Below are positions 34,151 to 45,129 of a stretch of 64,000 nucleotides of DNA, one piece after another (the stretch's first letter is position 1; each line of letters opens with the position of its first letter). A model generated the notes under the pieces. It worked only from the letters and a program-made list of their open reading frames with translations, did not search any database and had not been told where the DNA came from. A program made the translations under genes and the position numbers. Where the stretch lies: positions 15,290,647-15,354,646 of the forward strand of contig NC_088649.1 in assembly GCF_964019385.1 (NCBI RefSeq). Direction: 5' to 3'. The stretch comes from Sycon ciliatum (lineage: Eukaryota; Porifera; Calcarea; Leucosolenida; Sycettidae).

Positions 34151-34695
34151 ATTCGGATTTAGATCCATTTTTATCTCTTTGCCCTTGTCTACAGTGTGCG
34201 AAAAACGCGAGTTCAACATCTTGACGGTAAGGCTTATGTTAGATGTGTTGTCGAAATACTCATATTCATTGTACATTGGTACGTTACAAGTAAGGCACTG
34301 GTCAGTGGCATACTATCGTTGGCAGTTCCCAATCTGGAGGGAAAGGTTCAAGTACCAATTGACCGAGTTTGCAAAATATATTCGCATATCAGGGGAAATC
34401 TCTATTGTGGAGACGTTCAGTAACTTGTTTGTTTCATACGAAACAAGCCAATGGGTGCAGTCTCGTCTCGTGAAAATCTCGTACTTTTATGATTGGATTT
34501 GTTTGCTCAAGTCTGGGCTGTTTGATTTGTGAGTACCGCCGAGATTGCACTGCCTCAAATAAAGTTTCGTGCCGCCAAAGCAAGAATTACGATCTGCAAT
34601 CTGTTTGTAGTACCTGTAAGAATGTGGAGTACATGTATCGTACTTTCTCTGTTGCTGTTTCAGTTGCCGTCATGTTGCTAAAGAAAGGTTCAGTA

Positions 34696-34939
34696 GAGAG
34701 GTTCTGCAAAACGAAAATTCGACCGAAGTTTCGCGACAGTCCTTGCGAAAGTGTGTGCGAATTTTAGCACGAACTTTGCGTTCTGCACATTTTCGTAGTT
34801 TGCGCGGGCCAAGTGCACTTACGCTATGACCCGATCTCACGAAATTTCCTACGACAGTTCATTTCGCGTTCCCTGCAAGTTTCGCATTTCATGATGTAGA
34901 GCGAAAGTTTGTACGCATTTTCGTTTGGCAGAATCTCTC
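34696..34939. mobile_element. TA-flanked MITE with GAGAGGTTCTGC terminus
   Basis: 244 bp. Left terminus GAGAGGTTCTGC; right terminus inward GAGAGATTCTGC; TA at 34694-34695 and 34940-34941. Interior carries TTTCGC/GCGAAA-type short inverted motifs. Same terminus class as 28710-32569. Confidence 0.78.
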
Positions 34940-34941
34940 TA

Positions 34942-35821
34942 GTGACTCAATTGTTTCATACGAGACGAGTCAATGAGTCGGTGTGGCTTAGAATCTTTCG
35001 CTGTAGAAGAAATCTATTCGTATGTCTATTGGAGATATAATTGTATTCTCTGGTTATAAAATAGGTTAAGCTCACAGAATAAATACCATCGGTCCCTTGG
35101 TGTTCGTCCTAAAGAGGTTCGACTGGATATCATTCATACTCACCAAAAGATGTGTAAGATTTTATTATTGTGGAGTGCCTTGTTTATCTCTCAGTACCTC
35201 CAACCATAGCCTTGCCCCCTTTTCTCCTCAGGATCAGTGTAGTTGTTGGAACGAGGTTTTGGACTCAGCAATGTATTCGTTTACATTTTAATACATGTTT
35301 ATTGTTCCTCCTTTGCTGTGTTGTTTTAGACAATCGTGGACTAACAGTTTGAAGTCATTGAACTACTTCCAAAAGTTGTATCGACATCAACATGGTTACG
35401 ATTTCAGTTTCAATATGATGCTGGATGACCTTATCACGATAACCCATGACTATAAACCATTATAAACACAGAATCAACAAAAAAATCTGCGACACGCACC
35501 TGGCGCATGGCTACATTTCTCAAATAAATCTGATTGAGGGTGGAGAAATCTGAAATATCTGAAAGGCAAAACAAATTTATGACAGAGTAATGAAATTCTG
35601 CAACAGCAACATGCACAGAATGACCTCCGTATAAAAAAAGTATCACCGCCACTGCTCACATGTTTCCCCGCAGAAGAACATGCATTATGCTAGTGCCATT
35701 TTCTGCAAGAAAAGGCTTGCACATCAATGCGTTTAACATAGTATTGATATGATGTGAAGGCCATCATTTACATATTGATATAGGGCATTCCATTGATTGG
35801 TGACAGAAAAAACAAAAGAAA
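34942..35821. other. Non-coding with one dispersed repeat
   Basis: 35115-35300 matches 43597-43755 in inverse orientation, around CTCAGTACCTCCAACCATAG. No gene recognised. Confidence 0.6.
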
Positions 35822-36238
35822 TTATAGCAATAAAAACTGCTTTATGGCAGTTTTCTAAAAAAAGTTATTGTGTTCTAGTCCATGGACCCCGTCTAAAAAG
35901 TAAGAAATTAACGAAATGTGATAGCCGAAAATTAAAATTTCACACAAAACCTCACAATAATCACACACAGAATGAAAAGCTACATGTAGAAGACCTTTTC
36001 CCCTCGTGATCCTCTTTCCTATGCATACATGACATGCATGTTGCCAATTGTTGGTGCTGTACAAGTTTAGTGTTGAAAGCAGCATTTCAACTGTTGTGAT
36101 TATTGTGAGGTTTTGTGTGAAATTTTAATTTTCGGCTATCACATTTCGTTAATTTCTTACTTTTTAGACGGGGTCCATGGACTAGAACACAATAACTTTT
36201 TTTAGAAAACTGCCATAAAGCAGTTTTTATTGCTATAA
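35822..36238. mobile_element. Foldback MITE with about 145-bp arms
   Basis: Both ends read TTATAGCAATAAAAACTGC inward. The arms (about 35822-35966 and 36094-36238) are near-perfect inverses around a loop of about 130 bp. Fragments of the same family are at 22515-22690, 26600-26665 and 26940-27013; one of them is the insertion site of the BEL/Pao element. The exact target duplication is unclear; TA is possible. Confidence 0.85.
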
Positions 36239-38409
36239 TGTACTCTTGATCTTGGTTGCACGTTACTTGGTATATCAGCAAGAGTACAGTGGGGGTTATG
36301 GACTCTTGATATCAGCTATTGACCGTTGCATTGATCGATGTACGAGACGCACCCACAGTGTTCGTACGGTGGGTTTTTTTTTTTTTTTCATGTTCTTCAT
36401 GTACAGAGAGCCGAGTTCATGTGCATGTACAATGTAGTACCAAGAGTACCTATTTATGTACTCTTGGTAGTACCTACCGAATGACTGGCAGGGCAGGGTT
36501 GGGCCTTTTTCTTGCGTTTCGTGTTCTTACCTCACACTGTCAGGTTTCTCATCATGAAAAAAAATACGAAAGTACGACCAAGAGTGCATAAACTCTTGGT
36601 ACGACTCATAGTACTCGCCCAGGCCATCCGCCTCTCCCCACCTGGACCCAAGCCTCGAGGCGTGGCTGAGCTGAGGTAGGGTGCTCTGCATCTGGCGGGA
36701 TATACGGTACGCGTACAGGTGGGGGGGGGGGGGAGTAGTTGACATCGTGATCGAATGAGTCACTGAGGAGTGATAAGCTCCAAGCGATAAGTAGTGGAAG
36801 CACCGGTATTGGCAAGTTGACAGGAGACAGCATCCACTTCTTCACACCCACTTCTCTTCTTGGGAAGGCTCGGAGCAGGTTTCAAGCAGTGGACACACGA
36901 AGAAACAGTAGATCTCATCGTCCTCTATTCTGCTCGTGGCCAGCAGAGACCTATTGCGGAGGACGTCTTCTAGTCGCGTCGGCAGTGCATGCGTGCCCAT
37001 GCACCCATCGTCTAACAGGATGGTATTCCCGATGGTAAGTGCCTGAGTCGGGTATGAATGGGATAGGTTTTGGAAAAGCATGTGAATGAATAACATTATT
37101 GTTGATAACGTTTAAGTTGGAATAGTGTAGGGCATACATTGGGCTATACGTGTACATTTCCTGCGGGAGAGAGAGAACGAGAGAATGAGAGAATGTAATA
37201 GAGCGAGAGACAGAGAGACAGGTTATGTTAGGTTTGTTATCTTCATTTTACTTTCTACCTTAGGTACAGGCATCGCTGCCTTCCTCCTGTGGGTCATGAA
37301 TGATGTCACGGCTCCTAGATTAAGATATCAAGCAGAATTGTAGAAGTGAGAGATGGCAATAAGCAGCTTCTTAGCATGCTGGCTTTGTGGAAAAAGAGAG
37401 ATTAAAATCGTGTGCACCCTTGATGGCTCATTTTGAGTGCTTTGCGTCTCCTGGTATTCAAAGCCAGAGACAGGTGGAGACGTTCAAACAGTTCAGGAAA
37501 TAATATGTTCTAGGCATGAATTTAGCAACAATGTGCTAGTAAACACAGAAGAGATTTGTCTACCAGGACGCAAGGAGTCAAGTTCGCAAAGACCTTTTAG
37601 TTGTGATTGGATTTCATATCTACTGTATCTACTTCAAAATATACCCAATGCTGTAGACAGCAAGCTGTTTCGGCCATACATACCTCATTAGTACAGCTAC
37701 TGGCCGAAAATTTGATTGAGAATTATTGTAATTTGCAGCGAAGAGACTACTTGAATTGAAGATGGTGTGTGTAAGGTTTTTAGTACGAAGCATGCAAAAT
37801 AGGAGAGGGCGAGAATCCTGGAAATGCAGGGCATGACCTTGAGTGTCAAGACCAGACGGTAGGAAACATGTGATCTCCCACGTAGGGAGCTACACACAAG
37901 TCCTCAATGACATTGTATAGCCGAAGTCGCTACCCATATAAAGGCTATTTCAAATGCCATCTTTTAGTAGTTTGGTGTCTTCCTACAGGCGTATGGCACA
38001 CATGTATGCTTAAACTCAGGTAGCCGAGTGATTGTGCGGACCTCACAAGTGAGAGCGTTCCACAGCAGAGCACCAATTATTATTTACTGTTCTGGATGCT
38101 CTTCATCATTTTTGTTGGGACTAGGTCTCCGGACCTGGTGAGAGGGCAGAAATGCTTGTTTACTTGGTGAAGTAAAAATAGAATAAGCAAACAAACAAAT
38201 GAGTCCAGGATGCAGTCAATTTGGGCGTTCGATGACTTGTAGGCTACTACAAGCGCAGGAAAGCGAAGCGCAGCTAGCAGAGTTCGTTACATGTAGATCT
38301 ACATCTAACACTAGCCATAGACTAGTGCTAGTAGTAGTAGTAGATCTACACGACAAGTATTAGTTAGATCTACTAGAATAGTTATTAATATTATCAAGAG
38401 TGTTTATGG
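36239..38409. other. Non-coding, several short hairpins
   Basis: Repeated AAGAGTAC/GTACTCTTG motifs at 36240-36605 belong to the family seen as MITEs near 50559 and 51377. Poly-T lies at 36374, poly-G at 36721 and GA-rich sequence at 37160-37225. No convincing gene. Confidence 0.5.
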
Positions 38410-38727
38410 ACTACTAGCAGCACCCGCGGCCAGGCCGAACGTGGCATGCGGGTGAAGCAAGTACATGAACAGCACACGTGCTCAGCACGTGGTGGTGGCT
38501 ACACGATTCGCACGCTTAACGCTTCGCGTGCTCAGTGCTTCTGTGGCTGCTTCCGCTAGCTACACGATTCGCACCCTTTGCGTGCTCAGTGCTTCTGCGG
38601 CCGCTAGCTACACTGTACATGTTCGCACGCTTCGCGTGCTCAGGGCAGCGCTGCTCCGCAGCAAGGCCTGAGCGTGACACGCAGACAAACACACGTCACA
38701 GGTGCCTCTTCTTTATAAGTAAAGATT
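38410..38727. repeat. Second copy of the 1140-1990 repeat
   Basis: Begins ACTAGCAGCACCC and continues with GGTGAAGCAAGTACATGAAC, then three palindromic minisatellite units and CACGTCACAGGTGCCTC, in the same order and orientation as 1140-1990 but shorter. Confidence 0.8.
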
Positions 38728-38784
38728 AATAATTATTATTATCAAAAGACAATAATAATATTATTAAATTATTATTATTAAAAG

Positions 38785-39001
38785 ACAATAAAACGATGAA
38801 AATATGAAGAAATGGTGTAGGGAAAAGTAATTTATTTTATTATGGATTCAAACAAGTTTTCTTACAACACTCATCAGGAATCGTCGTTGTACTAAAGGAC
38901 ACTGAAACAAAAATTGACGATTCCTGATGAGTGTTGTACGAAAACTTGTTTGAATCCATATTTTTTCCCTACACCATTTCTTCATATTTTCATCGTTTTA
39001 T
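38785..39001. mobile_element. Foldback made of Penelope-like 3' ends
   Basis: Two inverted arms share AAACGATGAAAATATGAAG at the outside and TTCCTGATGAGTGTTGTACG near the centre. The inner motif is close to CTTCCTGAGGAGTGTTGTGCG in the 3' part of the Penelope-like pair at 22907-26349. The arrangement is again head to head, but only 3' sequence is left. Confidence 0.65.
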
Positions 39002-39575
39002 TGCACATCGTCTCCACCGTTTTTACATTAAAAGACAAGTCAATCATTGAATGTAGTTTATATTTGTTCTTGCAAAAAGTGCAACTCTCTCGGCCACTCC
39101 GGCCACTGGCACTGGCTATATTATAGTATAGCGTCACGACGCCAAGTTCTTGTGTGACCAGAGTGACAGTACGGGTAGAGGATTCGTCGAAGCTTAGCTG
39201 GCCGCTTGCTTTTCCTATCCTATTATTATGACAAGAATTGTCCGACTAAGTACGTGGAAAATGCGGTGCACAAGGAGCTGGCTGACGGTATCAAGTAACT
39301 TAGTTTTTGCTGAGCCTAGAGGCTTTGGATTTCTGCCTGCTCGTGGTAGAGGTAGGAGAGTAGAGTTCTTTCCGGCCATTTGCAACTGTCGCTCCAGGTA
39401 AGGCATGACGTTAGGAAAGATAAGTACTGAGGCCACCGCGCACCAGTGGTGACCTACATTGTAACTACACCTACTACTGCTGTTTTCTCTCAGAAACTCG
39501 ACACTTGCGAGCTAGATAAAAAAAACACCTCTCTGTCAGACCAGCGTGGCACTGGACATTGAACATTGTCTTGGT

Positions 39576-39618
39576 GTTGTGTGTGTTGTGTGTGTTGTGT
39601 GTGTGTGTGTTGTGTGTG

Positions 39619-39650
<32 letters not shown>
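39576..39650. repeat. (GT)n microsatellite
   Basis: GT tract with TTGTG interruptions, about 90 bp upstream of the putative signal-peptide exon. Confidence 0.9.
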
Positions 39651-39654
<4 letters not shown>

Positions 39655-39744
39655 TTGCAGACATTAAGATGATACGCCGAATAGAAAACTCTTCGCTAGA
39701 ATCTTTTCCAATAATAAGTTGTCTCTCTGTGTGGTGTTTCACAG

Positions 39745-39874
39745 CTGGGGAGAATACCGCCAAGGGCAAAGCTGCTCTTTTCTTTGCTGCTCGTGGTGCT
39801 GGCAATCGACACATGTAACGCAGAATGCCCTAAAGGCAAACATCAAAGTGGCAACGCTACCAGCCCCTGTGTTC
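39745..39874 (+). CDS. Putative signal-peptide exon of modular EGF protein
   Basis: After a pyrimidine-rich acceptor (...GTTTCACAG) the frame reads a basic stretch (PPRAK), a hydrophobic core (LLFSLLLVVLAI) and a likely cleavage region (DTCNA), then ECPKGKHQSG..SPCV. It ends in phase 1 at a GTAAGT donor. This is a credible secretion signal. The frame is closed by a stop at 39715-39717 with no ATG after it, so the start codon must come from an upstream exon, or the acceptor is wrong. The phase matches the next exon (A1). The last 15 bases recur at 57836-57850 as part of a chimeric exon. Confidence 0.6.
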
Positions 39875-40687
39875 GTAAGTTGTCACAATGTACAGCTTGT
39901 ACCCAATATCTTGATCAGGTCTGACCTCTACTCCTGACCTGGCCTTGGTAGCACTATGATAAGTTTGAATCCGGTGAACACTGCATTTTTGCTTTTGCCT
40001 TCGGGGCCTGACGCACTTTACAAAACCACTCTGTGACGAGCCAAATTGCAATGATAGAGTGTAGTACGGCACACTATTATTCATGGGACTGTGTTCTTCA
40101 TGCAAGTGCTTGCAGCGGCAGTGGCAACCCAGCCGATTTACTTGCCCCAGGCGCTGCTACGTCTGACTCTGAAATTTCCCGCGTTTTCGTCAGTTGCCAT
40201 GGAAAAAATTCACGATTCAGACGCTGACGCACTATTTCTGACATAGTGCGATCGGGGCCTGATCCCTTGCCACATCTGATGCCAAAACGTCTAAGGACAG
40301 AGAATAAGAGATCGAGGCAAGGTGTTCAAAATTGCGCCAGGTAGGCCATGGCAAAATGTATGGAGAAGCAGATCCCGGACCCAGATTCAAACTGTGGATA
40401 GTCTCAATCCGGCCTAAAATTTGACTTTCCAGCGGGACTATCGTGTATGAATGGACTGCATTGGAATATGCATTTATGTATTTGCCGTGGAGTATTCCAG
40501 TAATAGTACCCTGGATATGCCTCCCTATTGGCTTCAAATAATGGTGGAATAAGGCCTACATTTGCTGCGATTCGAGTTTCATGTTTGTGCGATCATCCAT
40601 ATTGGCAAAACCATTCTGCATTGGCTCATGGGTCCACTTTTCTTCATTTTGGTGACGCAAAGTTATTTTAAGTACAGCCCTTGGATA

Positions 40688-41050
40688 CGAAGTAGTGGTA
40701 GCGACTTCGGCGATGATTTGTAAGAATGGTTTGCTCCCCACACCGGAGCTCGCGCTATTCCGCGGAGCGTCTCTGTAAGTTTGTATCCCTGGTGATGTTT
40801 GTGCCTGGAGAGCACTATATAAGTGGTGCTCTTCAGGCACAATCTTCCTCAGCCTACTCAAGCTCAACTGATGAGGGGTGAATTCCCCGAAACACTGTGT
40901 ATTGAGCAGGGAGTGGTGCTTTCTTGCAGGTTTGCCGAGTCGAAGGTTCGATGGACTTCTCGTGTGCTCTGGATGGCAGTCGTGAGTCAGTCAAGTGTCA
41001 AGTAAAGTCGGCGGAATAGCGCGAGCTCCGGTGTGGGGAGCCCTTGGATA
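40688..41050. mobile_element. Hammerhead-bearing insertion in intron 1
   Basis: Absent from the duplicated intron, where AGCCCTTGGATA occurs once and is followed directly by GTCCATA. Here AGCCCTTGGATA occurs at 40676-40687 and again at 41039-41050, a 12-bp direct repeat bounding about 351 bp. Inside are a long inverted pair (GCTCCCCACACCGGAGCTCG near 40733 and its inverse near 41021-41040), a strong hairpin at 40801-40840 with TATATAA in its loop, and a hammerhead ribozyme. It has no coding capacity. It could be a small ribozyme-bearing retroelement; the class is not established. Confidence 0.8.
40851..40920 (+). ncRNA. Type I hammerhead ribozyme
   Basis: All core elements are in order. Stem I 5' strand GCTCAA (40862-40867), then CTGATGA (40868-40874). 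Stem II is GGGG-TGAATT-CCCC (40875-40888), then GAAA (40889-40892). A short stem III CA-CTG-TG (40893-40899) is followed by TA, giving a GUA cleavage triplet at 40899-40901. Stem I 3' strand TTGAGC (40902-40907) pairs fully with the 5' strand. Stem I extends outward after an internal loop through ACTC/GAGT and AGC/GCT. The very short stem III resembles hammerheads of Penelope-like elements and animal retrozymes. Cleavage is predicted after A40901. Confidence 0.88.
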
Positions 41051-41308
41051 GTCCATATATTATGGAACATTTCCTGAAACGCTGCAGGGGACTGATGGTT
41101 GGGTAATCGTGGTCAGTTTGAATAGCAGTTTTCTATCATATAATTATACTTTTTCGTTTTGTGAAAATTATCGATAATGCCGGATGGCCCCTTAAAGTGT
41201 TCTCTCAAATTTTGTATCTGAGCTCGAGTGTATGTCTTATCGGAGCATGTGCCTGGTGAGTTGCACAGTACCTGATTGTGTTCTGAATATGCACTGTGTT
41301 GTGTTCAG

Positions 41309-41686
41309 CTCTCAAGACCATCTGCCCAGGCACAGATAAGGCAATGTACTCCTGGATGGCTCTCGCTGGCTTGCCGGTTCATCCGCACGCTAACGAGCCC
41401 AGCCTCACGGAAAAGGCCAATCTGAGGCAAGCCCGCCGTTTATGCCAGCGTCGAGGATACGACGTGATCGATTATAGCGCCTTCACCAACAGGACCAAGG
41501 GCGTGCGCGGCTGCATGGAAGCATTGCTCCAAAAGATGATGGCGAGCACTTACGGCAGCACTATCATCGTATGGACGTCGCACGTGTACAGAGGGGAGCA
41601 TGTCCTTTTCAAGCAGGACAAAAACAACCATGATGAAGCGGTATTTGACCGGGCTGGAACAACCCTTAATGACGTCATTTGCGAAG
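41309..41686 (+). CDS. Module A exon, copy 1 (A1)
   Basis: 126 aa, phase 1-1, acceptor GTGTTCAG and donor GGTAGG. Four cysteines: near the start (TICPG), in ARRLCQRRGYDVI, in RGCMEALL, and at the end (NDVICE). The layout A..LC..RGY.VI....F, a central IxVWTS and a terminal cysteine recalls a divergent C-type-lectin-like fold. That is a guess from spacing only; calcium-site motifs are not evident. It is probably extracellular, given the signal exon and EGF neighbours. It is almost identical to A3 (58887) and more distant from A2 (49924). Confidence 0.78.
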
Positions 41687-42733
41687 GTAGGCTGTTGCCT
41701 TTTTAGCCACATGGGGGAATGCTCAGGGCAGCAGGGCAAGCAGTGAAAGCACAGGGTAGGGACATTAACAGGGTAGGAGACATGAACGCAGAGAAATAAA
41801 CAACAGCATGTGTGCCTCACAACCCGGGCTCCCCGCTCTAATGGGCGACTTACTGTTGTAGGTCGTACCGGGGACAAAAACTGGGTAACCAGTGAAGGAA
41901 CAATGCCCATTCCATTTTATGTACAGAGTGAAATGCCATCGCATGGACTATCCTGTCCCATTGGAAAAACTCGGACAAGAATTCTGAATTCCGCGGCAAA
42001 TAAAATCCGCGGGGAAAAGAGGGTAATTCTGCGCCACTTTCTGCAGTAACATCAAAAATCTGCGGCATTTTCTGCATGTTTTTCATCCTCCTTGTAAAGG
42101 ATATGCAGAAAGGAGTACTTTTTGCACTATCCTTTGCTTTTTTTACTTTCCTTTTCCACCAACTGATTAGGAGTGAAGAATCTTGGAGAGACCTTCACTC
42201 GCCTTGACTGGCAAGAGCAATGTGTTCAAACAGATCCCAAAGTAGCTTTTCTGCAGCTTTCTCATCAGTAATTTACCTGCAAAATTCAGATTCCGGGGGA
42301 CCGCCGGCAAAGTTGGACATTGCCCAGCTCTTGCGATCTGCCCCATACAAATTTGGCCAACAGTGGTCTGTGAACCATTCACGCCGGTGATCGCCGGTGC
42401 CGGGAGCCAGACTTTGTCAACATTTCAAACCAAGACTCATCCTAAATTTTCCTAAATTGAAGCTAAAGATGAGGTCCATTCGTGTAGAAGTAGTTTCATG
42501 ATCTCCGGTAAAAGGTAGCACCGAGTGGCCATCACCGAACGGCATTGAACTACGGAAGAACAAAGAATTCAGGCTTCAATTGGCAAATCTGTCGTAGTAT
42601 TTGGGCGCATTCTGTACTACTTTGTAGTAGATTTGGTACTCGCACCGTATGCGCAACGGGTCGGGAGCTGGCTCACCGCCGATTTCTTGCGATCTCTTGC
42701 GGCACCGATTTTGCGTATGTGAACCAACCCTTA

Positions 42734-43126
42734 AGCGGGATTCACAGAAGCTTTTTTGCGATGCGACACGCGATGCAACAGGCGCGAAACCCCAAATCGC
42801 AGCCATGTCGCACTCCACGCAACTGCCGCATCTGGGCCATCGCAGAAGTTGAGCTTGGCTCAACTTTTGCGATGCGATGCGATGCGACAAGAGATTTGGC
42901 GTACAATTGTGACCTTTTCTACAGCAAAGTTGTACAAAGGTTCAAGAGTTGCCTATAAATTTGTACAAATTGTATCAAACCGCGCGAATATCACGGTGAC
43001 GTAGCCAAATCAGCAAGATGTTGTCGCATCACTGACTTCTTCTGTGAATGGTATTTCGCAAGTTCGCATCGCACGCGTCCGTCGCAGGTCGCGTCGCATC
43101 GCAAAAAAGCTTCTGTGAATCCCGCT
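42734..43126. mobile_element. PIF/Harbinger-like MITE
   Basis: Termini AGCGGGATTCACAGAAGCTT on both sides, continuing inward to TTTTGCGATGCGA. Flanked by TTA at 42731-42733 and 43127-43129. 393 bp with internal GCGATGCGA-type repeats. It is not in the other copies of this intron; it lies beyond the end of block alpha. Confidence 0.88.
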
Positions 43127-43240
43127 TTAAGCAGCACAGCAAAGGAGGAATAATAATAATAATAATAATAATAGAACAAGGCAGCAAATGCTAACCCTTC
43201 CGCTTCTGTCTCTTTTGAGACAAAGGAGGAATAAAAGGTA

Positions 43241-43590
43241 CCGTAAAGTCGCGGTTAAAAACCGGGTTTGCATACAAGCACATCGCGGATAGAAGCCTGA
43301 AAATCAAACGGGTCAAATGCATATAAGCCTGTCGCGTGTAGAAGCCTGGCTTCTATGCAAGCGCGGATCGGGTAGGTCAAAAGTGCATGCGCTATGTACA
43401 GTGCATAGTAAAACCATACCACCATACCTGTAGTCAGTGGTAGATCTACGCGTGTCGCGCGTAGAAGCCTGGCTTCTATGCAAGTGTGGTGCATATAAGC
43501 TTGGTTTGCATTCAAGCCTGGTTTGCATTAAAGCCTCATGCAGAAAGCGGCTTATGCGCTTATAAGCCCGGCTTTTATCCGCGACTTTAC
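43241..43590. mobile_element. TA-flanked palindromic MITE
   Basis: Termini CCGTAAAGTCGCGGTTAAAA and, inward from the right, TCGTAAAGTCGCGGATAAAA, with TA on both sides (43239-43240 and 43591-43592). The interior has multiple AGCCTGGCTTCTATGCAAG-like subrepeats in both orientations. Confidence 0.82.
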
Positions 43591-44245
43591 GATATGTACT
43601 ATAGAATTGTAAACGAATAAATTGTTGATTCGAACACTGATGCTCCTGAGGATATAGGGGCAAGGCTATGGTTGGAGGTACTGAGAGATAAACAAGGCAC
43701 ACCATAACAATAAAATGTTACACATCTTTTGGTGAGTATGAATGATATCTAGAGTACATAAACCCCCCAGAGTGTGCAGCTTGGGGCCTTTTCTACTATG
43801 GGTGTCTGTCACGGCGGAATTCCGTGATTACATCATATTTGGCGCAGATCTGAGGCGGGAAATGGCGTAGTGCGTACAACTGAGAAAACGGATTGCAAAA
43901 GAATGTCTGCCATGCACGCCACCGGCCACGCGATGGTACAAGCCATGGAGTAGTGCTCCCGGGTCCAGGTACGTACCGAGCACCTTACGTAAAAACTTAC
44001 GTAGACAACGTGTCAAATATCGGTGCCGTTTGGTCTTGCATTGTGACCACAATAAGAGAAAAGCTGACAGGATTGCTTTTCTAATTAATACGGTATGCAC
44101 TGTTTCGGGGGCCTGACCTATCCAATATGTCGAAATTCATGGAACGTGCCAGCAATTTCCAGGAAGCCCATTCTTCAGGCTTGCTTCCTGCTGTGCTTTT
44201 TTAATGTTTCTCCAAATGCCTCTATACCTGTCTGTTGTCCTGCAG

Positions 44246-44578
44246 CTAAATGGATTCATGCTTTCTCCTCAGCATACGTCGCAGCAACACCGGCATCGAG
44301 ACGTGCCGTTACCCAGCCTTTTGCGCGTGAAGCTTGTCAGCAGTACGGACTAAACTTTATAACCGTGGACTGGCTGCAAGCACATGGCCATGTATTCAGA
44401 GAGCGCTGGCTACAACGATTGCCTATAGAGCATAACCCTCATCACGGCACCAAGCCCTTCCACGTCGAACCAATCTCGGCGGATGGCGAACACCATTACA
44501 GAACCGTAACGTTTAGCAGCGGAAGTCATACGATTCACAACGCCCCAAGCGATGAGCAAGCCCGGATCCTCTGTGTCA
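44246..44578 (+). CDS. Module B exon, copy 1 (B1)
   Basis: 111 aa, phase 1-1; acceptor GTCCTGCAG, donor AGTAAGTG. It reads AKWIHAFSSAY, then ATPASRRAVTQPFAREACQQ, YGLNFITVDWLQAHGHVFRE, and ends ARILCV. Two cysteines, in EACQQYG and ILCV, are placed much like the second and last cysteines of module A, so A and B may be related folds. It is diverged from B2 and B3, which are nearly identical to each other. Confidence 0.78.
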
Positions 44579-44984
44579 GTAAGTGAGGCGATAATAAATG
44601 ACTGGCTATGCGCAAGCAGTATAGCCATTCCCTGTCCCTTATCCCTGTGTCTTGCTTCAACATGTCCTTTTCAAACATGTCCTTGTAGCAAAAGTCCTTG
44701 CCCTCTCCCCTGCCCCCCATATCATACCATGCATTGTGCATGCTCAAATTTTGATTGTTGTTGTTGGTGGGAATACCTAACGAAGAAACCTCCTTTGACT
44801 GATCGTTTTTGGGAGCATGTATAAGGATTCAACGAGAGAGAATGCTTTTCCGTCAGGGAACATAACACAAATGTCTTGAACAACACTTTTTTGTATAAGC
44901 AATCATTTAGATAATTGGCATTCTACTTTCATAAACTGCAGAAGAGTAACGCAATTGAGCTGCTCGTATTCTTTTTCTGCACAG

Positions 44985-45071
44985 AATTCTGTGAGAACAA
45001 AGGTGTTGTTGCAGCAAACATGAGTTGTGTGTGTAACCGCACCACATCCTACGGCGAACGATGTGAAAAGG
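44985..45071 (+). CDS. EGF-like exon E0
   Basis: 29 aa, phase 1-1; acceptor CTGCACAG, donor GGTAAG. It reads EFCENKGVVAANMSCVCNRT..SYGERCEKG: the C-x-C..C second half of an EGF-like repeat is clear but two of the six usual cysteines are absent. No counterpart was found in copies 2 and 3. Confidence 0.7.
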
Positions 45072-45093
45072 GTAAGACAGCAGGCCTTAAAAT

Positions 45094-45095
<2 letters not shown>

Positions 45096-45128
<33 letters not shown>
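45096..45128. repeat. (GT)n microsatellite, unit copy 1
   Basis: Followed by GCAAGCGTGCGCGTGTTTGA, which also follows the GT tracts at 53682-53716 and 62786-62884. The tract length differs in the three copies. Confidence 0.92.

Positions 45129-45129
<1 letters not shown>

Larger units (their letters stand above)
39860..42482. repeat. Segmental duplication block alpha, copy 1
   Basis: Near-identical to 57836-60061, including intron sequence, apart from the hammerhead-bearing insertion (40688-41050) and small indels. It covers the end of the signal exon, intron 1, exon A1 and downstream intron. Confidence 0.93.
41687..44245. other. Intron between A1 and B1, MITE-rich
   Basis: Holds MITEs at 42734-43126 and 43241-43590, a dispersed repeat at 43597-43755 and a repeat near 43960-44080. 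The frame at 41862-42049, after a TAG acceptor-like site, is open in both copies, but intronic sequence is equally conserved, so it is not called an exon. Confidence 0.6.

Noticed and set aside
41862-42049. Extra exon after A1 (GRTGDKNWVTSEGT...)
   Set aside because: Open in both copies, but the surrounding intron is just as conserved because the duplication is recent; no clear symmetric donor.
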